From Ampelomyces quisqualis (lineage: Eukaryota > Ascomycota > Dothideomycetes > Pleosporales > Phaeosphaeriaceae): 64,000 nt of DNA. A program made the translations under genes and the position numbers. Shown here piece after piece: positions 20,498 through 31,247 of this stretch. The number at the start of each line of letters is the position of its first letter. The stretch's first letter is position 1. Location: NCBI GenBank assembly GCA_018398575.1, contig JAGTXZ010000002.1:312501-376500 (forward strand), written 5' to 3'. The notes beneath the pieces were generated by a model that was not told the DNA's origin, searched no databases, and saw only the letters and a program-made list of their open reading frames with translations.

Positions 20498-22974
20498 AAT
20501 ACTTAATAATAAGAGGCTAGTAGGTAATTAGTTAGGATACTAAGTATAGTATAAGAGTATGCTAAAGAGTAGGTAGCTGCTCTTAATAATATAGCGTTAT
20601 AGAGTTAAGCTTAAGTATAAGAATAATAAGAGCTTAAAGTTAAAGCTATTTCTATATAAGCTCTGCTATTAAAGTTAAGCTTTAAATAATGCTAAACTAG
20701 TGTCTAGTACTTATTATATATATAAGCATATAAAGCAGATTTATTAGATTAATCTAAACACTAGCTTACTACCTAAAACGCCTTATTAACTACAGTTTGC
20801 AACACTCTTTAAAGCTGTAAAGATAGCAGAATTAAAAAGAATAGCTACTTATACTCTATAGCAAGAGAAGGCTCTCTAAGAAGCGCTAGTAGATTAAGTA
20901 ATTACTAAGGATGTAAGCTTTGCAAATGCAACTTTAGTAGGCTTCTAAGGTCTTTTTACTTTAAATTAAAGCGCACTGCTTACAGCACTACTAGATATAT
21001 ATAAGACTATGCAGAAGTATATTCTAAGAATATTAGAGTAGTAGAGAGGCAAAGTAAAGGATATATTAACAAGTAAGAAGAGTAGAATTAGTATTAGCGT
21101 TAATATATAGACGTTATCTAACTACCTAAGCTTTCTTAGTATTATAGCTTATTTTGTTAGTATGTGCACTTCTTAGCGCTTTACTTTACTTAAACTACGC
21201 AAAGGTAGCTAGATTATACGCTCTAGCGTTATATATAATATATTACTTTAGGACTAAGCAAGCTTTAATATTAGCTAGCAAGAAAATTAAAATAACTAAC
21301 AAGTATTTAGATGCTAACTTTAAGTAACGCAATATACTTATTACCTTCTACAACCTTTTTAAAGACTAAACTAGAGCTGCCTAGGCTGTTATTATACGTA
21401 ATACTTTTAATTACTATAAGATATTCTAAAAGTTCTACTGCTTTATAGGTAATAACGCGTTAAGTAATAACTCTACACTTATTAACAGCCTAAACCTACA
21501 TCTTAACATCTACCTTACCTAATACTAACGTATACGCTGTACTAGTTATATAATTAATCTAGTTGTAAAGGCAATAATATATAGAAAAGAAGTAAGCAAT
21601 TAAAAGGTAAAGCTTACTACTACTACTTCTAAGAAGTAGTTTAGGCTTTAGAAATAGCTTAGAGTTATAGGACAGCTTTATAACTTTGTAAATACTGTGT
21701 ATAGGTCTTATAAGCGTTGTAAGCTGTTTAACTTAGTGTAATAAAAGGTTAATAATAAGCTAATCTTTACCTTTAATATACTACAGCTTTGCTAGAATAG
21801 TAGTATTTAATAGAATAGCGTATACTTTATGCTGCTTTGCTACTATAAACTAAGAGAGCATATTAACTACTTTATCTGCAAGCTTTAAGCTAACAACAAC
21901 ACTAATAATAATAACAAATACAACCTACTTACTAACACGCTTATAAAGAAGGATTAGGACAACGTTAAGAAGCTTACAGACTTTTTATAGGCGCTATACA
22001 AGATAACAAAGCAGCTAAAAGGCAACAAGAGCTATAGCAGCTTTAGATTACTTTAGTAAACTCTACTTAATTTGTAAGCTTTGTAGGCACATTATAATAA
22101 AGCAAGAGAGTAGCTACACAGCTTATATATAAGCTCTGCAATCTTATTAGAGTATAAGAAGCTTAATACCTACTTTATTAGGTTGCTTATAGCTTCTAAT
22201 ATTAGCTATTACGCTGTAGCTACTATGCTCTATCTATAACTCTACTATAACTAGTTTTAAACGCAATAGAAATACTACTCTAATTAGTATAAGAAGGCGC
22301 TTAAGTTAATAGAGAAGGTATTCTACAAGTACGTTAATAATAAGGTAGATTACAACTTATAAAACTTATAGTTACTGCCTATATTACGCTAAAAGCAGCC
22401 TAAAAATAACATTAACTTTAACAATCGATATAAGTGTATAATAGCTATTAACCTCTACTTCTTTACAAATAATATAAATAAGTAGTAGCATTAAGTTAGG
22501 CAGCTATAGAAGTACTTTAAGGCACTAGTAGTTAACTATACGTTAGCTAGTAAGAAAGACATAGAGCTACTTAAGCAGCTATAGAAGTAGTAGCTTAAAG
22601 TAAGCTATAATTATTATCTAATCTTCTTTAAGATTGCTATAGATTTCTTTTTTATTCTAGCTACAAGCTGTAAGTGTAAGCGCTGTTTTAGCTTAGCAAA
22701 AAGAATAATTATGTATAACTATAATTTACTAGCTGCTAACACTATAGAAGCTCTATAACTATAAAAGAACTAGCTACTATGTAGCGTAGTAAAGAGCTCT
22801 CTTAAAGATCTTAAAAAATACGTGCAAAGAGTTAATTAAAAGCAAGCAATTTTAGAGTATAATTTACAGCTTAGTACTCCTAACTAATAACAGCAACTGT
22901 ACAACAACAGTAATTGGCCTGTGCAACAGTACTATAGCTACAGAGCGTAGTTATAACCTAGATTGTTACTACTG

Positions 22975-23603
22975 TAAGTAGTTCACTTAAAAGTGATTAG
23001 TAACGTAGTCTGATTGGCTAATCCGTAACGTAGTACTTACAGTTCCTAGCGCTGTCCGTTAGTTTACAGCACGGGAACCTGCGTTGCGCTCCTGTCAGAA
23101 GTTGTGATTGCAACAATTCTTCTCGCGGTCTGCAGCCTTTGTAGTCAAAACTGGTGCTTATCGCAGTTGATGCTAGCCATGCTATCATCTCCGACGTTCC
23201 CTATACGGCGACCGGGCCCAGATTCATGGAAATAAAGGGGTCATGAGAAGAGTAACCACCAGCAACGTGATGGGTATTGAGGATACTCCAGGGACCATAC
23301 AAATTTCAAGTGCCGGCAATATGCACTGGAGATATCACGGCTTTGGACTTTCCTTGTGGGTGTAGCATGTGATGGACTGAGGGCTAGAAATTGCTTGGAA
23401 GTTATCGAAGCCGGTAGGTAAACTGGTAGAAGGTATTTGTGAAACCGCCACTAACCATACTAGATGGCCTCATGAGCTTTTGAACCCGTTAAAGGTCCGC
23501 CGGATATGCTAAGCGTCCCATCGTGTCGTAATTCGTTCATTCGTGTCGCCTGCGACCTCGTGGCAAAGCTCGAGTACCGCGGTCATGCCAGGTATTCACC
23601 GCT
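22975..23603. other. right flank of the transposon island and 3' flank of the LanC-like gene
   Basis: A perfect 10-bp inverted pair, ACTGTAAGTA (22971-22980) and TACTTACAGT (23034-23043), surrounds two TAACGTAGT copies. This may be the true edge of the transposon. From about 23050 base composition returns to normal and no gene is seen until the LanC-like stop codon at 23604. Confidence 0.4.
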
Positions 23604-24776
23604 CTAAATGTCATTGTAGCCCAAGAATCGCTTTTCGAGTTGCTTGTCAGCCACAGCCCAAGCCCAAGCCCGGCCTGCCTCTCCGCACCACAACGCTGAA
23701 GGGTCATCGGACTTCTCGAGCATACCATCTCTAGCCATTGATTTGATCTCGTGGCCAGTTGTGTAGGTCATGAGGTGCTCGAACTGCTTTCCGTCCAGCG
23801 CCAAGGCATTGCCGGAGATGCCATGGCACAAGCATGGTTCTTTCGTCAAGAGACCTCGCTCCCATATACACTCTCTGGCTTTGGTGATAACACGGTCGAT
23901 ACGTTGATGGAGCTCAGGGAAGAATGACCTAATCGACAAAAGTGAAGACACCACACCGGGTGCGCCGTGGCAGAATTGCACCAGCCTGTCACGACCTGGC
24001 GGGAGTGACGACGGGAAGTTACCACTTTCGTATTGGTAGCTGAGTAACGCACCCAATTCGGCCTCGAGTTTTGGCGCCCAGGACGGGTCGGTGAGCACAA
24101 TTTGTGTGATGATACCGATTGCACCGTGGACCGCGCCCACATACGCCTTGCCATGCCACTTCCAAGGTCGCGGGCTCGCCACAATGTTCTCAATCACTTC
24201 ATCTGCAGTATCTTCGATAAGCTCTATGGCCTCTTTGTTGCCGGTGAATGCACCCCGGACAAGACGGAGTAAGTAAAGATAGCCGGCTCGCCCATACATC
24301 CATTCGTTGTTCGTTTCTGGCTCAAGCATGACTGCCGCGTGATCACATAGCTCCTTCACTGTGTCAGGATCCTGAGCCGTCACGGCATACAACGCAAGCA
24401 ACGACATGATGTCGTTTGAGACACCGCATTTGCCTGGAGTCGGTGCTGGAAAGTCTTTGATGTGGGTTTGCGCCTGCTCAATATACGCTGCAGACCACGT
24501 GTTGAGCGGGTAGTCGTCCAGCTTCAAGTCCGGATACAGATTGTGGAGGGCATAGAATAGGAAAGCGACAGAGATTGGTCCATAGTATAGACCACCGCCA
24601 GGTGGTACATGGTGTGGTGGATAGTCGGTGATAAGCCGGTCCAGGGACTGTAGCAGCTGCTTGTGAGGATCTCTTCGTGCTAGTGGGGCATCGTTTCGGA
24701 AGTAGCGGGGTATCGAGACTGGCGCTTTCTCCTCTGCGGTTGATGTTTGCTTTACGGTCTCTTCAGACATGGTCAT
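23604..24776 (-). CDS. LanC-like protein (eukaryotic LANCL family)
   Basis: Single-exon gene of 390 residues, a normal length for the family. The alpha/alpha-toroid repeats of LanC proteins are visible with their G-G and HG motifs (GRAGYLYLL, GAVHGAIGI, FCHGAPGV, CHGISGNAL, WCGEAGRAW). The zinc ligands are expected at C269, C317 and H318, and the acid/base His region is around H218. All are present, so the fold and metal site look intact. Bacterial LanC closes lanthionine rings. Animal LANCL proteins add glutathione to dehydroamino acids in damaged proteins, and a similar cytosolic role is plausible here. No lanthipeptide dehydratase or Cys-containing precursor lies nearby. Two Met codons (24776 and 24770) could start it. 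A 62-codon frame upstream overlaps the first ATG. Confidence 0.85.
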   Translation of the reverse strand: MTMSEETVKQTSTAEEKAPVSIPRYFRNDAPLARRDPHKQLLQSLDRLITDYPPHHVPPGGGLYYGPISVAFLFYALHNLYPDLKLDDYPLNTWSAAYIEQAQTHIKDFPAPTPGKCGVSNDIMSLLALYAVTAQDPDTVKELCDHAAVMLEPETNNEWMYGRAGYLYLLRLVRGAFTGNKEAIELIEDTADEVIENIVASPRPWKWHGKAYVGAVHGAIGIITQIVLTDPSWAPKLEAELGALLSYQYESGNFPSSLPPGRDRLVQFCHGAPGVVSSLLSIRSFFPELHQRIDRVITKARECIWERGLLTKEPCLCHGISGNALALDGKQFEHLMTYTTGHEIKSMARDGMLEKSDDPSALWCGEAGRAWAWAVADKQLEKRFLGYNDI

Positions 24777-24961
24777 GGCCGGTCTTCGAAGTTCAGATGA
24801 GGCGATAGTGGTAGTTTCAAGCTTTGCAGGGCGGTTGCGATGAATCCGGTAAGGGGGCGCAGACGCGACAAGGCAGCAATGACGTCAGCGGGACTCGCGG
24901 ACTGGCTCAAACCTCGAGCACGAAGCTGATAGTCATGCGAGGTTTCGTAGGATTTGGACAC
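24773..24961 (-). CDS. 62-codon upstream frame overlapping the LanC-like start
   Basis: Starts MSKSYETSHDYQL and ends FEDRP. Its TGA overlaps the ATG of the LanC-like gene as ATGA. It has no Cys and no known motif. It could be an upstream regulatory ORF in the same mRNA or a chance frame. No splice arrangement was found that joins it cleanly to the LanC-like frame. Confidence 0.25.
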   Translation of the reverse strand: MSKSYETSHDYQLRARGLSQSASPADVIAALSRLRPLTGFIATALQSLKLPLSPHLNFEDRP

Positions 24962-25190
24962 GAGAATAATGCAACGAGGCCGTGGAAGACAAGGAGTTTT
25001 GCAGATTTGGGAGAAGAAGCAAGAGTAGCAGAGAAAGGTGGCGTTCTCATTGGTGCGTATGTGCCGCTAGCCCACGTAGCGGCTGGCTCGTGCGGTGGTA
25101 TTGAGGACGTGAAGCGACTTCATCTTGACATTATACTTCCTCATTCACATCTATCCTCACAAGCTAATAATGATCAAACCCCACTTCCTC

Positions 25191-25926
25191 TCACATGCGC
25201 CGCACAATTGGTTCCGCAGGTAATTCGGCAAAATATCGCAGCGATGCAGTGCCTCGTCCGGCAAGTAATCCGTTGTTCCCACTGTCCAGCTGCTGGATGG
25301 GGTGGCACTCATTGCGAGGCGGGGTCCCAGACTGCTGAGTCATGTCGCTACTAGTATTGAAAGGCGAGACATAGACCGGGGCTTGGTAGATGTTCTTGTG
25401 CTTTCGACGTCTTAAACATAGCAGCAACAGGACTCCGAGTACAAGAAGTACTAGTCCGCCAACAGCTGCTCCAGTGATAGCCGCTATCGGTAGGGCTTCT
25501 GGACTAGAATGGCTGGCAGTATTTGCCACGCTCTCTTTGGACCTTTCTGTTGTTGTGGGGAGTGGGACAGAATGAGCGCTTTCATTGTTACCCGCTGCCA
25601 TGACTGTACTTGGAACCACTGTAGGCACTGGCCGTGTTGAGACGGGAGGCACGACACCAGATTCTTTTGCCATCGTTGTTGCCGCGCTAGTGGGTGTTGT
25701 GAGGGTCGAAGAAACTTCACTCATGTCAGCCCACGGTTAAAACAGCGAAGCACGAGTTCCACTTACAGCGACCTGGGATGCGGTCTTGATCCTCCGAACA
25801 GGAACCGCCTGGGAAGCATGGGTCTGTCAAGCAGCAGCCCGAGAACCCACCAACCTCACGAGCACACTTGTAAAATTTCCCTCCGGAGGGACAGGTGCCA
25901 TCTTGACGTCGATTACGGACAGACAT
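25191..25926 (-). CDS. Cys-rich single-pass membrane protein A
   Basis: Two exons, 25926-25767 and 25714-25191, with a 52-bp intron (GTAAGT donor, CTGAC branch site, GAAG acceptor), giving 227 residues. The N-terminal segment (residues 11-50) has a compact Cys pattern: CPSGGKFYKC, GFSGCC, DPC, then GSC. A Ser/Thr/Pro/Val-rich stalk leads to one transmembrane helix (PIAAITGAAVGGLVLLVLGVLLLLC), followed by an RRRKHK stop-transfer motif and a cytoplasmic tail. There is no signal peptide, so the helix probably acts as a signal anchor with the Cys-rich part outside. The same architecture occurs in the gene at 31248-32352. The function is unknown. A surface sensor or wall-contact protein is a guess from design alone. 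Confidence 0.7.
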
Positions 25927-26622
25927 CTTGTGTGTGTATCTGGGCGCGAGATTCGAAATAATGAGCTACAGGTAGAACTCGGAGACTGGATAGAACTCGG
26001 AGACTGGATAGAACTCGGAGACTGGATAGAACTCGGAGACTGGAAAGAACGCTGGAGACATGTACCACCTTTCCGGTTTGTTTGTGGCAAACAATGGTTC
26101 TGGCACGGTGGCATTGCTGGCCTGAGGCAAACCTCGAGCTCACAAACAATACTGCGCCCGAAAAGGGATGTCCTTCGTGTGGCTGTGATTGCTTCGAAAC
26201 AGCATCTTGCCTTACGCTACTGAACAAGCAAAGAGACTTTGTTTCGTTTTCTGTGACCATGTTCAATCCTTCTTGCAGCCGGAATTCGACCGTTTGTGGT
26301 TCAGACCGGAATAAGTTGCAAGATGATGCCGGAGCGAGTTGTGGCCCAACCTAATTGGGGTGACCCTGTGCTAGCGCGAAATACATCCATAGTAAGCAGC
26401 AGCGTGGATACCTCGCGGTCACACTCAACAGCACGCCGACGTTGTTCTCCGACGTTGTTGGCTGATTCTCACGTCGTCAGCCAGGATCTGAGAAAGTGTT
26501 CGAATCCATTCCCCTTGTTGCGCGCTATGGCAATACCACGCGTCGCGTCACAATCTAGATGCGTCACCGCGATGAGAAAGATGTGGGCCTCAATCGCTAC
26601 CTACGTCAATGTATCGCACCTC
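25927..26622. other. upstream region of membrane protein A
   Basis: Contains the 18-bp minisatellite at 25973-26044 just upstream of the gene. The remainder (26045-26622) shows no gene. It separates protein A from the 3' end of the MDR pseudogene. Confidence 0.4.
25973..26044. repeat. 18-bp tandem repeat, four copies
   Basis: Unit TAGAACTCGGAGACTGGA repeated four times without change, 47 bp upstream of the start codon of the Cys-rich membrane protein A, so in its likely 5' UTR or promoter. Confidence 0.85.
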
Positions 26623-27803
26623 CTAGAGCGTATACTCTAGCTTCTCTGCACTAATGGGTCTTCATCCATTTCTCTGCGCGCTTGACTTAACGCTCTTCCA
26701 TGCCTCCAGCGCCAAGCAGCGCGAAGCCGTCCTTGACCACCTTGGTCAGCCCACATGGCATCAACCGGACGAGCACAGGCTTCGAATCCGAACCCAAAGC
26801 CTTTGTTCAGCCATTTACAAAACGCGACTACAAAGCTTCGAGCAGCCGACGATCTCCCAACCGTCATTCCTCGGTACTGCATCTATTCGCCAAGACCCTT
26901 CATCACAGCGCCGTAGACGGGTTCGGTTGGAAGACCATCTGCTTCCCAAGCGCCGCCTTCGTGCTATTTGACGATGGCCGTCTTTCCGTTCTTCGCAAGT
27001 GTCGAGGCCACGCGTGCGACAGAGCCGCCCTTTGAAAGGTCATCGTATGCGTATTGCATCTCAACTCCGTTCGACAGCTCCTTGATATGCTACGCCCAGT
27101 CTTCTTCTCTAAAATCCCCGGATAGCCGTAAAGGTACGGTCCGACTTCGGCAAAGTCCCAGCGGGACATGCTTGCAGTGTTGAACAGCTTGATCTTCTCC
27201 CCGCTTGCCTGCGCGCGAATGCGCGTCATCTGCACTGCGTACAGGCCCACAGAAGTGGATGCTCTACCTATAATCACGTTGATGGTTTCAATTCCGTCTT
27301 AGCCGCTTCGTTCCCATCCTGAGTTCAGTTTCAAAGCGGCGTCGAGATCGTCGGAAAAGGTGCCGTTAGCCCCATCCGGAACCAGATTCCTTGTGCGGCA
27401 GTCAAAGCTACCAGTCTCACACCGGCCGCTTCGTCTTCCTACGGAAAACCCGATTGGGACTCGCCAAACCAAGTCATGTGGTAATTGAAGTAATTCCGTA
27501 AATACACCAGGACGATCGTGGACACTGCATGCGCCTTGCAAAAATCTAACGACGAGATCGCCTCCCTCGATTTGGGGAAAGGTAGGAAGTTCCGGACCCA
27601 ATTTGATCACATGGCCAGCGAAGCCGCAACCTACGGTCCGACCCGTTTCTCTCAGCGGATGCGCGACGCACGGTAGAGTGGGTCGATTGGATTTAACGAG
27701 ATGCTTTCCACTCGAATTAGGAGTTCATTGGCTGCGGGTTCCGCTCTGTGAAGTCTGGGGGCTTTGCTGTACGTGCTTCGGCATCTAGCACGAGTGCCTT
27801 CAT
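26623..27803 (-). pseudogene. pseudogene of a zinc-type MDR reductase (ToxD / trans-enoyl reductase-like)
   Basis: The whole gene can be traced on the minus strand but changes frame several times. The order is MKALVLDAEAR at the start (27803), then ELLIRVESISLNPIDPLY, GDLVVRFLQG and LPHDLVWRVP. The Rossmann motif follows (STSVGLYAVQ), then a YAYDDLSKGGSV block, YGAVMKGLGE, and a LTKVVKDGFALLGAGGMEER block near the C-terminus. It ends with PISAEKLEYTL before TAG at 26623. Lesions include at least four frameshifts, a TAG between DWA and HIKEL (probably from CAG) and a TAG after LGE. Intact relatives use NADPH to reduce enoyl groups, often in secondary metabolism, but the substrate cannot be told. 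Confidence 0.7.
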
Positions 27804-28224
27804 GGCAACTGAATGTGCATACAAACAGCACGCTTCGTGTCGCTCTTTTGTATGCAGCAGCACACCTTAGTAAGCATTGTCAACCCTAGGGCGCGTGCTG
27901 AACATATGCGGCGTAGCTCCCACAATCAGCAAGGCTGATACAGCTGCCCGTATAACTTCACGAGGGTTACCGACGTCAACTCTCCACTGTGTACAGTGGT
28001 CTAATAACTTCTCGGAAAATCGCGTTGTCCTTCTTCAGTGCCACAGTGTCTGAAGCCGATCCTTTGATAACGTCCTCGTAGTCTCTGAACGTCTGCCAAA
28101 TGTACAAGACTACATCAGCATATGCAGTGCCGCGAGTTTCAACATGCTTTGTTTTTATGGGAGTAAAGTCGTTGTGCATAGCTTCTTATTTCACACCAAA
28201 TCCAATACAACTAGCTCCGCTTCT
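27804..28224 (-). other. intergenic with a 67-codon frame
   Basis: Between the MDR pseudogene and the spherulin gene. A minus-strand frame at 27976-28179 (67 codons, with TKHVETRGTAYADVV and EVIRPLYTVES) reads somewhat like coding sequence but has no recognised motif or partner exon. It may be a relic. Confidence 0.25.
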
Positions 28225-29130
28225 TCACCCCTTTCTCTTCCTACTACTGCCATCTACACTCGCAACTACATCTGTGAACATGTCGGTGAAGCTATGATAA
28301 TACTCGTCTGCTTCTTTGATGTCCGTCAAGAACAACCAATCCGCCGTCTCTTCCACTTGCTCGACCACAAAGTCCAGAACCTGTCTACTAAGATTTGGCA
28401 CAGAGTGGAGTATGACAGCAAGTTTCGATCGTCGAATCTTGTGCGCTTGTAATGGATCGAGTGTGCCCTTGTCGAGCCATTTGTCGAACGTCTCTTCGAA
28501 GACGACAGTTATATCGCTGAGGTTAAGGTAGGATTCGCGATATACGGATGGGGAGTTTAGGATGGATGCTGGGATCAAGCCGGGGTTGTGAGCTACCACG
28601 TGTTAATATCTGGATAATCCCAAAGTCCATGCAGCGACGAGTTGCACATACCCACAAACCGATCCTTAAACGACGTTCCATTCCTCACGGCCTGGCTCGC
28701 ACGTTCGAGATAGTCAAACTCATCTGCACTATATGTACTGGGTGTCTCGTCCAAGAATATTCCGTCAACTCGCATTTTCGGATCGTTGGTGAGCTTCGGC
28801 CATCTCGAGTATATGTCGATCTCCGCCAGCACCGTTTCGATCGGTTTGTCTGTGTAGTGTGTCGCAACATAGCCTAATGAGCGAATGTTGGGGTATGCGC
28901 GAAGCTTCGGTATCTCATCGAGGTAGACTTGGTCCGGCAAACTTCCCATACATGGTCCTGAGCATGGATTGAGGATGACTGTGAAGTCGACGTCCCAATG
29001 TGCTTTTGCCCTAATGCATGTGAGTTTCCTTGTATCTTTCAACTCGTGCAATGGTACTGGCTCACGCTGCGTATAATGGATCCCATGCGCCCGCGTAGGG
29101 ATAAATGTAGAGAGGCAAGAGGATCGACAT
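28225..29130 (-). CDS. spherulation-specific family 4 protein
   Basis: Three exons, 29130-29066, 29010-28652 and 28592-28225, giving 263 residues. The start at 29130 (MSILLPLYIYPYAGAWDPL) gives the typical spherulin-4 beginning. A longer frame starting at 29174 is out of phase with it and is rejected. Family landmarks are the strand FTVILNPCSGP, LPDQVYLDEIPKLRAYPN, LGYVATHY, the IDIYSRWP segment, DGIFLDETP, the VAHNPG block restored by the second intron, and the end ADWLFLTDIKEADEYYHSF. The family has a TIM-barrel-like fold related to glycoside hydrolases, and was first seen as an encystment transcript in Physarum. The enzymatic role is unproven. There is no signal peptide in this model, so a cytosolic place is inferred. 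Confidence 0.82.
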
Positions 29131-31247
29131 GGTTGCCAGATTCGTCCGCGAAACATCTCAGTACTGAGAGACACACCAACCTATGTACCTCACACGTACC
29201 CTAACCTCGGGACGGGCCTTGATCTATGGGCGTTATTGATATGCGAACCAAGGGCTCGGCGGGTCAGATACCTGGCAAAGATAAGGAGGTAGTTTCGGGC
29301 CAGCCCTACAAACACGCTGTTTAGATGATCAGGCCCATGGCGAAAGTGCAGAATGCGTTATTCTCGTTACGAAAGGGCTGCGCCAATGCCTTGGTGCGTG
29401 GTAGAGACGCTTTGCACGTCTCTAGATTGTCCGCTGGGGTGCTAGAATAACCGGATAGATGAAATGGCGGGTGTAGTTGTGGCATGTAATGTTGCACTAC
29501 AGAAGTGGGATTGCAGTGAGCTCCAATAATCTGCTCGCATACTCTCTGGGTTATGTTTAGGCTGTATGAAGGTGCGGGTTTAGCTCCAATACTGCTCAAG
29601 CCTGAATCCTACACATTTCTGTACGATGCAATCAACTTTACGACAATGTATAGATTCAACAGCACGATCAAATCATGTCCGCGTTGACGAAAAGTAGGGT
29701 GTGACGTCTAGATCATCACCCAGCGTCACAAGTATGGCGCAAGCATTGCGTGGAGTTGCATGTGCCGGGTTCGATTTGGTAGCGTGGTGTGCTGAGGTTG
29801 TCAAGATCCACCCCGATCTGAGTTGCCGACGACTATACGAGTTCCATTCATTACCTGTGACTTGCTAAGGGAGCAAAAGACAGGCTGAAGGATTTCGATG
29901 ACTGTCCCTTTGCGGCTACATCGACGTTGTACCGCGTCCCGTCATAACCTCGCCACTAAACTCAGGACGTCCAGTGCTGAAGACGCCGGGATTTAAGCTG
30001 CCTTCCCTGAGGATGGAACTCGCTCTAGTTGAATAAAAAAACACCGTGATCCCAGACTGCACATGAAAGGCAAAGAAGGCCACAATGAAGAGCTAAGGTT
30101 TCTTGCTTCGACCACGCCTGCGAGGGTCATAAATGCGAATGGTGGCGAGATCTCTGTCCTCTGAGCATGGACATGGAGTTTTCGATGCGCGCATGCTTCA
30201 AAGATTCGATCGCATGGAATCATTAATTGTTGTCTTTCTGGCTGGCCGGTGCCTGCGCCAATTTTCGCCCTGCGCAGATCGCGACCAGGTACGGAGTACC
30301 TAGCGTCACACTCAACCCCGGTCGCTCACTTGCAACACGGTTCGCCATCCACCTGTCAGAACTGCGAGTTCCGTTATACGAACATAAGCGACAGATGCAG
30401 TCGTCACTCTGCCCCGTTGTGGCTTGATGAGGAACGCGCCTGGACTCCCTTTCCTTCGGGCAACCTCAAATATGGGCAATAATCACGTGGTCCACTCTTT
30501 GCGACATGCTACGACGCATGCAACGTCTGGGAAAAGAGTAGGAATCAAAGGCGCGGCTTGGTTTTCGACATCTCCTGTTTTCCAACCCTTACTTCATGAA
30601 GAATGCCGTCCGATCCGAGCGTGCAGCAATCCGGCCCCAATCTGCTCGAGGATTGGCCATAAGCTGACATGCTTTTCGTGAGGCGTAAGCCCTAACGATA
30701 CTCAAGCCTAACAGCGGCTGGTCGTTATTGAAGCCCGTGCAGGCAATCCTTCAGGATTCTCCAAAGAAACCGTGGGGCCCGTCTTTGCTTGTACTGAGCG
30801 CAATGCCAGTCTTCCATCCAAAGCCGATTCGCCGACCATGTGCTATTGTTATTGACGGGTGGCAAACCATGGCCACTGACATCGGCCTACAGCACAGCCT
30901 GAGCATGATTCCTGCCTTTCGATACCATTGTTTTCTCAGCTCTCACCCAATCACTTTCAGGCCAATGATCACCTCAGCCAGTCGTGTTGATGCTTGTTGT
31001 CGTGCAAGGCTGTGCGTCAAAGCAGGGCGAACCCGTATTGCCAAGAATGCCAGTGGCATGGCGTTTTCGCCATGGGCAGCTGTGTGTTGTCTACCTATGG
31101 CTGCCCCGCAAGATATGACATGGGCTGGGGCTCTCCTCTTTGTTCTCTTCCACCCTGATCACTTGGTGCTCTACATCACTTCCCCGGTCGATTTGATTGC
31201 GCACAATTGTTTCCCAGGGATGCACCAAAGTCAAATTATACAAGACA
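29131..31247. other. gene-poor intergenic stretch
   Basis: About 2.1 kb without a recognised gene. Open frames such as 30728-31258 (+) look like chance frames. One TACGGAGTAC motif occurs at 30290-30299. The last 100-200 bp should contain the promoter of membrane protein B. Confidence 0.4.

Larger units (their letters stand above)
12892..22974 (+). mobile_element. RIP-degraded hAT DNA transposon split by a Gypsy insertion
   Basis: Outside the nested Gypsy element (13363-20473), the sequence from about 20560 to 22830 reads, ignoring stops, as a hAT transposase on the plus strand. An early block (ISISVNI*TLSNYLSFLSII, near 21085) matches the domain that follows the BED finger in hAT proteins. 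At 21450-21480 there is an NNALSNNSTL version of the DNAS.ND block. Near 22681-22757 sits the hAT dimerisation block (CFSLAKRI...NTIEAL). A 16-bp inverted repeat with one transition, GTAGTAACAATTTAGG at 12894-12909 and its counterpart at 22957-22972, may mark the ends. An 8-bp target duplication could not be confirmed, so the ends are approximate. Without the insert the element would be about 3 kb, a normal hAT size. Confidence 0.65.

Noticed and set aside
12853..23042. CAGTAAGTA at 12853 and its near inverse ending at 23042 as transposon ends with an 8-bp duplication
   Set aside because: Only about nine bases match and the flanking octamers differ. The 16-bp pair further in is better supported.
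12513..23536. A centromere or a mitochondrial insertion as explanation for the AT-rich island
   Set aside because: Recognisable LTRs, gag-pol, hAT motifs and transition-type stops explain it as RIP-degraded transposons.
23604..24961. A lanthipeptide-type RiPP cluster built on the LanC-like gene
   Set aside because: The adjacent 62-codon frame has no Cys, no dehydratase or transporter lies nearby, and eukaryotic LANCL proteins act without precursor peptides.
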